Assembly (NCBI GenBank): GCA_019637095.1
Contig: JAHBWG010000028.1
Span: 30,416-94,415, forward strand
Source of the DNA: Sandaracinaceae bacterium
GTDB lineage: Bacteria; Myxococcota_A; Polyangia; Polyangiales; Sandaracinaceae
Direction: 5' to 3'
DNA length: 64,000 nt
Of the stretch, positions 21,645-32,274 are shown in pieces; positions within the stretch are counted from its first letter, which is position 1, and each line of letters opens with the position of its first letter. The notes under the pieces are model-generated. The model did not search any database, was not told the origin of the DNA, and was given only the letters and a program-made list of their open reading frames with translations. The translations under genes were made by a program, and so were the position numbers.

Positions 21645-21648
<4 letters not shown>
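20380..21648 (+). CDS. RND efflux periplasmic adaptor (membrane fusion protein)
   Basis: 422 residues, ATGA overlap with the channel gene. An N-terminal hydrophilic tail of about 25 residues precedes one transmembrane anchor (IFAVLIPAVICLAGAGLAAVLV). Lipoyl-like halves are VRAQGQVIAARQVIMQPELSGRV and RTVLRAPFDSLVIGANVDVGQLV, flanking an alpha hairpin rich in Gln/Glu/Arg; then beta-barrel and membrane-proximal domains. This is the normal order for HlyD/AcrA proteins. It links the RND permease with the TolC-type channel. Confidence 0.93.
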
Positions 21649-25007
<3,359 letters not shown>

Positions 25008-25054
25008 GCGCGCCTGCGGGTTGGAACGCGCGCGTTCGTCCCGCGTGCAGGAGG

Positions 25055-25078
25055 GTTGGAACGACCCCTCCAGCCAAC
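25055..25078. repeat. Intergenic repeat copy (GTTGG...CCAAC) between convergent genes
   Basis: The 24-nt sequence beginning GTTGGAACGACCCCTCC and ending CCAAC is almost identical (one difference in the first 23 nt) to 46305-46327. Both lie between convergent genes and end just before the stop codon of the minus-strand gene. A GTTGG/CCAAC stem is possible. The 84-bp gap 25008-25091 also holds a 14-nt palindrome GAACGCGCGCGTTC. Confidence 0.6.
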
Positions 25079-25091
25079 GCAGCGGACCAAC

Positions 25092-26213
25092 TCAGCGGAC
25101 GAGGAGCTGTCGCACGCTCGACGTGTTGACGGCGCGACCGCCCGCGCTGCGGCCGACGATCCAGTCGGGCGGGGGCCCGCCACGCGGCGTCCCGAAGAGG
25201 AGATCGCCTGGCGCGCTCGGGGCGCTGAAGCCCTGCGGGTTGCGGCCCGTCGCCGCGCGCGCCTGGCAGTCCGCGTAGCAATAGAGCGCCTGCCCGGCCT
25301 CGCCGCCGGGGAGCCCGCCCGGCGGCGCGCACGCCGCCGCGGCCTGCGTCCCCTGCTCGGCGCGCACGCGCACGTAGAGGTCGACCCGGCGGGCGTCGCG
25401 GCACTGACCACGCCCCTGCTCACCGCTCTCGCGCGCCGGCGTCGGGCAGCTCGCGCCGGGGTGCGCGCTGCGCCAGCTCGTCAGCCAGTCCGCCCCCGCG
25501 CCGATCGGCGCGAGCTCGTACGCGCCGCCGACGGCGCGCGCCATGCCGCGGCGCAGCTCTCGCCCCGCGAAGGCGGCGCGGCACCACGAGAGCCGCCGGT
25601 TCCACAGCCCCGCGCGCTCGGCCTCGGACGGCGTCCCCTCCGGGACCGTCCAGCGCAGCCCCTCGTCCAGCGAGAGCTCGCGCTGCAGCTCGGGACACGG
25701 ATCGGAGATGAACTCGCTCTCCGTCGAGAGCCGCTGCTCGTCCACCGAGCCGATCGACACGATCTCGACGCCCGCGACGTGCCGGCTCATCGCGCTCGCG
25801 AGGAGGTGGCGCGCGAGGATCTGCCCGATGCACTCGAACGCGGTGCCCGCGCTCCCGTCCATGCAGGTGACGGGGCGGTCCGGCGGCGCGAGGTAGTGGC
25901 CGGACCGGAACGTCGCGTCCGAGCCGCACCACACGTGCCAGACGAGCGGATCGTCGTCGACGATCTCGATCGAGCAGAGCTCCACGAGCGCGCCTGCGAC
26001 CTCGTCGACGGCGCGGAACGCGGCGCTCACCGCGCTCGGGCTCAGGCGCGCGAGGCACTGCTGCTCTGCGCGCCGGATGGCGGGGATGTCCCCGCCGTCG
26101 GTGCGGCCCCAGCGCGTCGGGCTGAGCCGCGCCGCCGCGCGCGGCGCCGGCGCGGGGTACGGCGCGCGGCACGCGGACGCCGAGATCAGGAGCAGCGCGA
26201 GCGCGGCGCGCAT
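25092..26213 (-). CDS. Lipoprotein of unknown function
   Basis: 373 residues from ATG 26213. Lipobox near residue 15 (LLLISASAC). The protein has many Cys (about a dozen) spread through the chain, for example VELCSIEIVDDD, HVWCGSDATF, ALYCYADCQARA, and the segment DGGDIPAIRRAEQQCLARLS. No known domain is recognised. It overlaps the upstream gene by one base (TGATG), so the two are co-translated and probably act together in the envelope. Confidence 0.75.
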   Translation of the reverse strand: MRAALALLLISASACRAPYPAPAPRAAARLSPTRWGRTDGGDIPAIRRAEQQCLARLSPSAVSAAFRAVDEVAGALVELCSIEIVDDDPLVWHVWCGSDATFRSGHYLAPPDRPVTCMDGSAGTAFECIGQILARHLLASAMSRHVAGVEIVSIGSVDEQRLSTESEFISDPCPELQRELSLDEGLRWTVPEGTPSEAERAGLWNRRLSWCRAAFAGRELRRGMARAVGGAYELAPIGAGADWLTSWRSAHPGASCPTPARESGEQGRGQCRDARRVDLYVRVRAEQGTQAAAACAPPGGLPGGEAGQALYCYADCQARAATGRNPQGFSAPSAPGDLLFGTPRGGPPPDWIVGRSAGGRAVNTSSVRQLLVR

Positions 26214-28576
26214 CAGCGGCCTCCGGCGAGGTCGACGAGCGTCGCGAGGTTCAGGCCGACGAAGAAGCTCACGATCGGGTCGTCGATCGAGCTCGTCTCC
26301 GCCGCGCCGTGCAGCATGCCGCCGACGGTCAGGATGCGCGGCAGGTACTCCGGGATGCCGAAGCTCAGCGCCCAGGAGAGCGACACGCCGAGGCGCGAGG
26401 CCTCGGCGCCGATCATCCCCTGCGGGAACGCGACGCCCATCGTCAGGTTCACGCCGATCTCCAGCGCGATGAAGCGGATCGACGGGGTCATGCGGAACCA
26501 CGCGAGCGGCAGCATCAGGCCCATCGCCACCGGATCGTTGGCGAAGACCACGGCCTGCGTGTCGCCGAGCAGGCCGAGCTCGAGGCCCAGGAAGTCCTCC
26601 ACCGTCTCGGCGATGAACGCGCGGCTCGGGCGGGAGCGGAAGCGCGCCTGCGCGAGGCAGGCGGGGACCTGGTCGTCGCCGCGGGAGGCGAGGAGGAACA
26701 CGTCGAAGGTCGCGTCGGCGAGGAGCGCGTCCGGATCCGGCGGCGCCTGCTCGCGCAGCTCGGCGAGCCCCACCTCGGGGCAGCGACCGTCGCGCGTCAC
26801 CCACCCGAAGAGCGCGGGCGGGCGTGCCCCGCCGAGCAGCCCCCGCACGCCGGCGAGCAGCGGCACGTCCGCGCCGAAGCTCTGCCCGCCGTTCATCCGC
26901 TCGAGCGCCGCGCGCACCGGCGCCGACGTCGAGACGCGGAACGCGAGCTCCTGGCGCGGCCGGATGTACGCGAACGTGTCGCGCTCGTCGCGCGGGATCG
27001 CGCGCCAGGGGCAGACGAGCCCCTCCGAGGCGGCGCAGTCCATCGCGTTCTCGTCGGCGCCCGCGTAGAGCCCGACGGGGTGCCACTCGTGCGCGGGATC
27101 GAGCACCGGCAGGCGCAGCCGCGCGAGCGCCTGGGGCGAGGCGCAGCCGACGCCGCCGCCCTGCCGCACCTCGAGCAGACCGGGGCGCAGCTCGTACTCG
27201 GCGCCGCCGGGCGTGACCGGCGACAAGGGGGCGCCATCGATCAGCACACAGAGGCCGTGGCCCTCGAGGGTGACGCGATCGCCGGCCACCGCGACGCGCT
27301 CGGGCGGCGCCTCCGAGGCGCCGGCGGCCGGCAAGCGGAAGCAGTCGCCCGCCTCGGGCAGCTCGCGATCGGGCTCACCCGCGCTCATCCGCTGCGGCGC
27401 ATGCCGCAAGCAGAGTTGCGCCGGTACGTCCCCCGCGCCGCCCGCGGCCTCGCCCGCCGTCTGCGCGAGCGACGCGAGCATCGCGCACGCGCTGCCCGCC
27501 GGCGCGATCGCGCCCGCCGCCACCGCCTGCGCCTGGTGGTAGCTCGGCGTCAGGCACACCCCGAGGTCCGAGAAGACGTCCCGCCAGTCGGCGCTCGTCG
27601 GCACGAGCGCGTCCGCCGCGTCACCGTAGAGGCGGCGCATCACCTCGCGCACGACGGAGTCGGGGAGCCGAACGCTCGGCGCGTCGCTCGCCTCGAGCTC
27701 GACGTTGCCGACGATGGTCGGCCGCTCGCCCTCCCCCCGGCGCGCGAGCCAGAGCACGCCCGCGTCGGCCGCGGTGCGCAGCTCCGGCCACAGCAGCTCC
27801 TGCGTGTGGACGTGCGCGGTCGGCGCGAGGAGGAGCCCGGGACCGTCTGGCGCCCACCGCGCCGCGAAGAGCAGCGGCGCGCCCGCCTCCCCCGCGCCCG
27901 CGCGGCGCAGGTGCGCCTGCAGCGGGGTGATCACGCGCTGGGTACGGAACACGCCGACGCGCAGCGCGACGTCGCTGCCCGGCCGCGCCGCGTAGATGCT
28001 CCAGTCGCCTTGCGGGAGGTCGAGCGAGGAGGCGCCGACCGAGAGCACGTGCGCAGGCGGCGCGCCCGCGAGGAGCGTGCCGCCCACGCCTGCCGCGACG
28101 CGCAGCTCGAGCCGCCCCGCGTCGCACTGCGCGCTCGCCTCGCGGACCACGCGCAGCCCACCGCTGCCCGCCTCGGGCACGACCCGGAACCCGAGCTGCT
28201 CCTCGACCAGGTAGTGCGCGCAGTACCGGAGCATCAACGTGTGTTGCTCGGCGCGCGCCGCGCGCCGTCGCGCGTACACGAGGCGCGGATCGCCCGCCGG
28301 GGCCGCGCCGGCGCCCGCGACGTGGCGGTAGATCTCCACGAAGTCCGCGTCGCGCCCGGCGAGCGCGCCCGGCGCGACGTAGCTGCCGCCCGCGCTCAGC
28401 GCGTACTCGCACGCGGCCGAGAGGCGGACCGTCTCGTGGAGCGACACGAGCCGCTGCGCGGGCCCGGCGGCGGCCCCCGCGGAGGCGAAGCACGCCTCCT
28501 GCGCGGACGCGCGCCCGGTCGGCGAGAGAGCGAGACACAGCGCGAGCGAGAGCGCGGCCTGGGTTCGTCGGGTCAT
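26213..28576 (-). CDS. Large secreted protein of unknown function
   Basis: 787 residues from ATG 28576, with a signal peptide cleaved after TGRASAQ. Most of the chain is beta-rich with scattered Cys pairs. The C-terminal 150 residues are hydrophobic: DFLGLELGLLGDTQAVVF, AMGLMLPLAWFRMTPSIRFIALEIGVNLTMGVAF and SFFVGLNLATLVDLAGGR, with the aromatic/Gly pattern of an outer-membrane beta structure rather than inner-membrane helices. This suggests a surface domain fused to an outer-membrane anchor. No family recognised. The gene upstream of it is divergent FHA-EAL; downstream it couples with a Cys-rich lipoprotein. Confidence 0.75.
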   Translation of the reverse strand: MTRRTQAALSLALCLALSPTGRASAQEACFASAGAAAGPAQRLVSLHETVRLSAACEYALSAGGSYVAPGALAGRDADFVEIYRHVAGAGAAPAGDPRLVYARRRAARAEQHTLMLRYCAHYLVEEQLGFRVVPEAGSGGLRVVREASAQCDAGRLELRVAAGVGGTLLAGAPPAHVLSVGASSLDLPQGDWSIYAARPGSDVALRVGVFRTQRVITPLQAHLRRAGAGEAGAPLLFAARWAPDGPGLLLAPTAHVHTQELLWPELRTAADAGVLWLARRGEGERPTIVGNVELEASDAPSVRLPDSVVREVMRRLYGDAADALVPTSADWRDVFSDLGVCLTPSYHQAQAVAAGAIAPAGSACAMLASLAQTAGEAAGGAGDVPAQLCLRHAPQRMSAGEPDRELPEAGDCFRLPAAGASEAPPERVAVAGDRVTLEGHGLCVLIDGAPLSPVTPGGAEYELRPGLLEVRQGGGVGCASPQALARLRLPVLDPAHEWHPVGLYAGADENAMDCAASEGLVCPWRAIPRDERDTFAYIRPRQELAFRVSTSAPVRAALERMNGGQSFGADVPLLAGVRGLLGGARPPALFGWVTRDGRCPEVGLAELREQAPPDPDALLADATFDVFLLASRGDDQVPACLAQARFRSRPSRAFIAETVEDFLGLELGLLGDTQAVVFANDPVAMGLMLPLAWFRMTPSIRFIALEIGVNLTMGVAFPQGMIGAEASRLGVSLSWALSFGIPEYLPRILTVGGMLHGAAETSSIDDPIVSFFVGLNLATLVDLAGGR

Positions 28577-28643
28577 CGGCGGCCTATCATCGCGCGGTGA
28601 CCGCCCCGCGCAACCGAATGCGATCTATCCTGAGGGGCGGGAC

Positions 28644-29738
28644 ATGAGCCAGCGCGTCGCGTACCTGGAGCACGATCCCGAGGAGGGGCAGCCGCCGCAC
28701 CGCGTCCACCTCACGACGTGGCCCTTCCGCATCGGCCGCAGCAGCGAAGCGGAGCTCACCATCCACTCCCGCCGCATCTCGACGCTGCACGCGGAGATCG
28801 TGCGCGTCCCCTCGGGGTTCGTCTTGCGCGACCTCGGATCGACGAACGGCACCTTCCTCAACGGCAAGAAGATCCGCGAGGCGTGGCTCAGCGCAGGCGA
28901 CGTCGTCCACATCGCTCACCGCGAGCTCCGCTTCGGGATCGCCGACGCCGGCGACGAGCCGTTCGAGCCGACGCTCGCGCAACACAGCGGCCAGCAACGT
29001 CTCTTGCGAGAGACGAACGATCTGTTCCGCATCCTCTCCGAGCGCGCCGTCGCCGCCGTGTTCCAGCCCATCGTCACGCTCGGCGACGGCGCGGTCGTCG
29101 GCTTCGAGACGCTCGGGCGCCCCGCGGTCCCCGAGCTCGAGTACTCCGTCGGCGAGCTCCTGCGCATCGCGAGCGAGCGCGGCGAGGCGGTGCGCCTCTG
29201 CCAGCTGTTCCGCGACGTCGCGGTCGAGCGGGCGCTCGCGTTCCGCTCGCCGCGCGCGATCTTCTTCAACCTCCACCCCAAGGAGATGGAGAGCGGCGAG
29301 GCGCTCACCGCCGCGCTCGAGCAGATGGGGCGCGTCATCGACGCCGGCCATCGCTCGGTCCTCGAGGTGCACGAGTCCGCGGTCACCGAGGGCCGCGCGA
29401 TGAGCGACCTGCGCGAGCGCCTGCGCGAGCGGCGCATCGAGCTCGCGTACGACGACTTCGGCGCCGGCCAGTCGAGGCTGATGGAGCTCGTCGAGGTCCC
29501 GCCGGAGTACCTCAAGCTCGACATCACGCTCGTGCGCGAGATCGATCGGTCGAGCCGTCGTCAAGATCTCGTGCGGGCGCTGGTCGCCGTCCTCGCCGAC
29601 CAAGGCATCGCCGTCCTCGCCGAGGGCATCGAGCGCCCAGAGGAAGCCGAGGCCTGCCGCGCGCTCGGGTGCACGCTCGGGCAGGGCTACCACTTCGGCA
29701 GACCGGCTCCGCTCGAGCGCTGGGACCAAGAGGGCTGA
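28644..29738 (+). CDS. FHA-EAL protein: phosphothreonine reader fused to a c-di-GMP phosphodiesterase domain
   Basis: 364 residues from ATG 28644 (GGGGCGGG just upstream; TATCCT at 28626-28631). FHA domain, about residues 25-95: RIGRSSEAEL, SRRISTLHAEI, LGSTNGTFLNG. EAL domain, residues 125-360: FQPIVTLGDGAVVGFETLGRP (Glu kept, EAL replaced by ETL), NLHPKEM (metal Asn), LEVHES (Glu), YDDFGAGQSRL (two Asp), YLKLDITL (Lys), LAEGIERPEEAEA (Glu), LGQGYHFGRP. Residues needed for metal binding and catalysis all appear present, so it may be active. The FHA domain would tie c-di-GMP hydrolysis to Ser/Thr kinase signalling. Confidence 0.9.
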   Translation: MSQRVAYLEHDPEEGQPPHRVHLTTWPFRIGRSSEAELTIHSRRISTLHAEIVRVPSGFVLRDLGSTNGTFLNGKKIREAWLSAGDVVHIAHRELRFGIADAGDEPFEPTLAQHSGQQRLLRETNDLFRILSERAVAAVFQPIVTLGDGAVVGFETLGRPAVPELEYSVGELLRIASERGEAVRLCQLFRDVAVERALAFRSPRAIFFNLHPKEMESGEALTAALEQMGRVIDAGHRSVLEVHESAVTEGRAMSDLRERLRERRIELAYDDFGAGQSRLMELVEVPPEYLKLDITLVREIDRSSRRQDLVRALVAVLADQGIAVLAEGIERPEEAEACRALGCTLGQGYHFGRPAPLERWDQEG

Positions 29739-29776
29739 AGGTCTGTCGAGGAAGCTCCCGTCGCCCCGCGGCCGAG

Positions 29777-30673
29777 TCAGAAGAGGACGGGGGCCTGCGT
29801 GGTCACCCCCGCACCCCAGAACTGCGTCGCCCCGGTGGCGGTCGTCACGACCTCCGTCGCGCCCGTCGCGCGGTCGAGGCGCAGGAGCCGGCCCATGTTG
29901 TCGAAGCCGAAGACGTCCCGGCCCCAGTACCCGAGGCCGAAGAGCTGGCGGAAGTCCTCCGCGCCGCTGCGCACGGGGCCGACGACGGTGACGGTGCTCG
30001 AGCCGTCACGCGCGAAGAGGATCCGCGCGAGCACGTCGCCCGGGTAGTCCGAGCGCCGCAGCGTCGCGAAGGTGCCGAGCCCGTCGATGCTCACGATGTC
30101 GCCGCTCGAGAGCCAGCCCTCCGGGTAGGTCCCGAGGCGCCGCGTGCGCGCGGTGACGCGATCGACCGCGTAGACCACGCCCTCGTTCGTCGCGCCGACG
30201 AGCATCTCGGTTCCGTCCGGGCTCTCGCTCGGGGTCAAGAAGCTCAGCGCGAACAGACGCTCGGTGGCGAGATCGAAGTCCCCGACCACCGTCACCACGG
30301 CGGTCAGCGGGTCGACCGCGAACAGCGTCTCGTCGCCGGAGGTGAAGACCGCGCCCGCCGCGTCGACGGCGAGGTCGAGCATGAACCCCGCGGGGGTTCC
30401 GTCGGCATGGCGGAACACGCCGATCTCGCTGACCGTGTTCGTGTAGGGGGAGAACGTGTAGAGGGTGTCGCGCGAGTGCGCGTAGATGAGCACGTCGTCG
30501 AGCCGGGGCCCGGCGTCCTGCGGCGGCCCGGCGTCGCGGGGCTGCGGGAGGTTCGCGTCCCAGCCCGCGTCGGGGAGATCGACCCCGGTGTCGGCCGAGA
30601 TCATCGGCGGGTTGCGCACCGCGCACGACGTGATGAAGAGGGCGAGCCAGAGGAGCGCGAGCCGTTGCTGCAT
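29777..30673 (-). CDS. Propeller-like lipoprotein
   Basis: 298 residues from ATG 30673. Lipobox near residue 17 (LFITSC), then an Asp/Ala/Gly/Pro linker (DAGWDANLPQPRDAGPPQDAG). The rest consists of repeated beta units such as LYTFSPYTNTVSEIGVF, LFAVDPLTAVVTVVGDFDL and VYAVDRVTARTRRLGTYPEG, with the 'DP.T..V..IG' pattern of beta propellers. Function unknown; similar in layout to the gene just upstream, so the two may be paralogues in one transcript. Confidence 0.78.
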   Translation of the reverse strand: MQQRLALLWLALFITSCAVRNPPMISADTGVDLPDAGWDANLPQPRDAGPPQDAGPRLDDVLIYAHSRDTLYTFSPYTNTVSEIGVFRHADGTPAGFMLDLAVDAAGAVFTSGDETLFAVDPLTAVVTVVGDFDLATERLFALSFLTPSESPDGTEMLVGATNEGVVYAVDRVTARTRRLGTYPEGWLSSGDIVSIDGLGTFATLRRSDYPGDVLARILFARDGSSTVTVVGPVRSGAEDFRQLFGLGYWGRDVFGFDNMGRLLRLDRATGATEVVTTATGATQFWGAGVTTQAPVLF

Positions 30674-30722
30674 AAGGGTCGGGGGATCTAGCGCCGCGGA
30701 GCCGCTCGCGCGAGCCGACGCA

Positions 30723-31754
30723 TCAACGCGCGGCCGCCCCGCCGATCCGGCGCGCCTCGAGCGAGGCGATCGCCCGCCCTACCCCCGTGCGCGGGTCGAT
30801 CGTCAGGAGCTGGCCGTCGCAGGTGAAGCCGTAGAGCGTCTCGCCGAACGGCGCGAGGCCCCACACGCACGCGAACCCGATGAGACCCACCGCGAACGGC
30901 GCCCTCCCGTCGTCGGGCACCTCGTAGAGCAGGTCGGGGCCAGCGGAAGGAACGCCCGGCCGGTCGCTGACCGTGACGAGCATCCGTCCGTCGATGAACG
31001 CGATGTCGCCGCTCGCGCCCATCCCGGGCGGGAAGCGCGTGATCGCGCGCACGGCCAGCGTGTCGGGATCGATCGCGTAGATCTGTCCGTCCCCCGCGAC
31101 GACGAGCTCGCGATCCGGCGTGACGTCGAGCGCGACCGCGCGCTCCGGGAGCGGGGCGAGGTAGGTGGCGCGGCCGTCGTCGACGTCGAGGAGAAACAGC
31201 GAGCTGGTGCTGATGCCGAAGAGCCGGCCGTCCGGGTGCAGCGCGACGTCGGTGAGCGAGACGTCCGCGGGCGCGATCCGCCGCATCGCGCCGCCCGGCA
31301 AGTCCACCTCGTAGAGGAACGACGGGTCGAAGACGATCGCGCGCGCGACGCAGCCCACGATCGGATCGCAGCGGTGGCTGAGCGGACAGAGATCGCGACG
31401 TGGCTCGGCGACGCAGGCGCGGCGCGCCTCGTCGCACGCGTCCACGGTGCACGCGACGCGATCGTCGCACGCGCGCCCCGGGTAGACGCACCCGAGCGCG
31501 GCGTCGCAGCGCCCCTCGCCCGCGCAGTACAGGCCGTCGTCGCAGCGCTCGTCGCGGACGGATCGGACGCACCGCCCGCGCACGCAGCGCTCCTCGGTGC
31601 AGGCGACGCCGTCGTCGCAGTCGGCGTCCACGCGGCACTCCGGCGGCGCCGCGTCGAGCACCGCGTCGAGGTCGAGCGGCTCGAGCTCGGTCCGGGCGCC
31701 GCACGCCGCGGCGAGGATCGAGAGAGCGAGCACGGCGCGCACGCGCATGTCCAT
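30723..31754 (-). CDS. Cys-rich plus beta-propeller lipoprotein
   Basis: 343 residues from ATG 31754 (ATG 31748 is two codons downstream). Lipobox LAAAC near residue 18. Residues 35-125 contain Cys-rich modules with the pattern DADCDDGVACTEERC, DDGLYCAGEGRC and DDRVACTVDACDEAR, common in myxobacterial exported proteins. A propeller follows (LYEVDLPGGAMRRIAP, IYAIDPDTLAVRAITRF, LLTIDPRTGVGRAIASL), similar to the downstream lipoprotein. No catalytic site seen; probably a surface binding protein. Confidence 0.78.
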   Translation of the reverse strand: MDMRVRAVLALSILAAACGARTELEPLDLDAVLDAAPPECRVDADCDDGVACTEERCVRGRCVRSVRDERCDDGLYCAGEGRCDAALGCVYPGRACDDRVACTVDACDEARRACVAEPRRDLCPLSHRCDPIVGCVARAIVFDPSFLYEVDLPGGAMRRIAPADVSLTDVALHPDGRLFGISTSSLFLLDVDDGRATYLAPLPERAVALDVTPDRELVVAGDGQIYAIDPDTLAVRAITRFPPGMGASGDIAFIDGRMLVTVSDRPGVPSAGPDLLYEVPDDGRAPFAVGLIGFACVWGLAPFGETLYGFTCDGQLLTIDPRTGVGRAIASLEARRIGGAAAR

Positions 31755-31774
31755 GCCACGCCGCGTCGATCGAG

Positions 31775-31780
31775 TACAGT
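31775..31780 (+). promoter_or_regulatory. Candidate -10 hexamer (TACAGT) of greB
   Basis: TACAGT 10 nt before ATG 31791, consistent with a very short leader. No -35 match at the usual spacing. Confidence 0.35.
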
Positions 31781-31790
31781 GCCCTCCCCG

Positions 31791-32267
31791 ATGCCCGACC
31801 CGCGGCCCCGCTACATGACGCCCGAAGGCCACGGCGCCCTGGTGAACGAGCTCGGCGAGCTCGGGCGCGAGCGCGAGCGCGTGGTGCGCGGCGTCGCGGA
31901 CGCGGCCGCCGAGGGCGATCGCTCGGAGAACGCCGAGTACATCTACGGCAAGAAGCGCCTGCGCGAGATCGATCGGAAGCTGCGCGCCGTCTCGCAGGCG
32001 CTCGACGCCGCGGTCGTGGTCGATCCGCGCGAGGATCGCGGCGACCGCGTGTTCTTCGGCGCGACCGTCGTCCTCGAGGACGAGGGCGGCGAGACGGTCA
32101 CCTACCAGCTCGTCGGCGAGCACGAGACCGACGCGGCGCGCGGCCGGATCAGCTACCGCTCGCCGGTCGGCAGCGCCCTGTTGAAGCGGCGCCTCGACGA
32201 CGAGGTCGTCGTGAAGACGCCGCGCGGCGAGCGCGTGCTCACGGTCATCGAGATCCGCTACGAGTGA
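31791..32267 (+). CDS. greB: Transcript cleavage factor GreB
   Basis: 158 residues, exactly the usual GreB length. The N-terminal coiled coil carries the acidic tip in AAAEGDRSENAEYIYGKKRL, which reaches the RNA polymerase active site through the secondary channel. REIDRKLRAVSQAL and the C-terminal VFFGATVVLEDEGG...SPVGSALLKRRLDDEVVV match GreB more than GreA (YGKKRLREIDR is the GreB form). It rescues backtracked polymerase. The stop lies 7 nt from that of the convergent hydrolase gene. Confidence 0.92.
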   Translation: MPDPRPRYMTPEGHGALVNELGELGRERERVVRGVADAAAEGDRSENAEYIYGKKRLREIDRKLRAVSQALDAAVVVDPREDRGDRVFFGATVVLEDEGGETVTYQLVGEHETDAARGRISYRSPVGSALLKRRLDDEVVVKTPRGERVLTVIEIRYE

Positions 32268-32274
32268 CGCACGC

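Noticed and set aside
31791..32267. greA instead of greB
   Set aside because: Length and the NAEYIYGKKRLREIDR form match GreB; GreA lacks the GKKRLREID pattern in this form.
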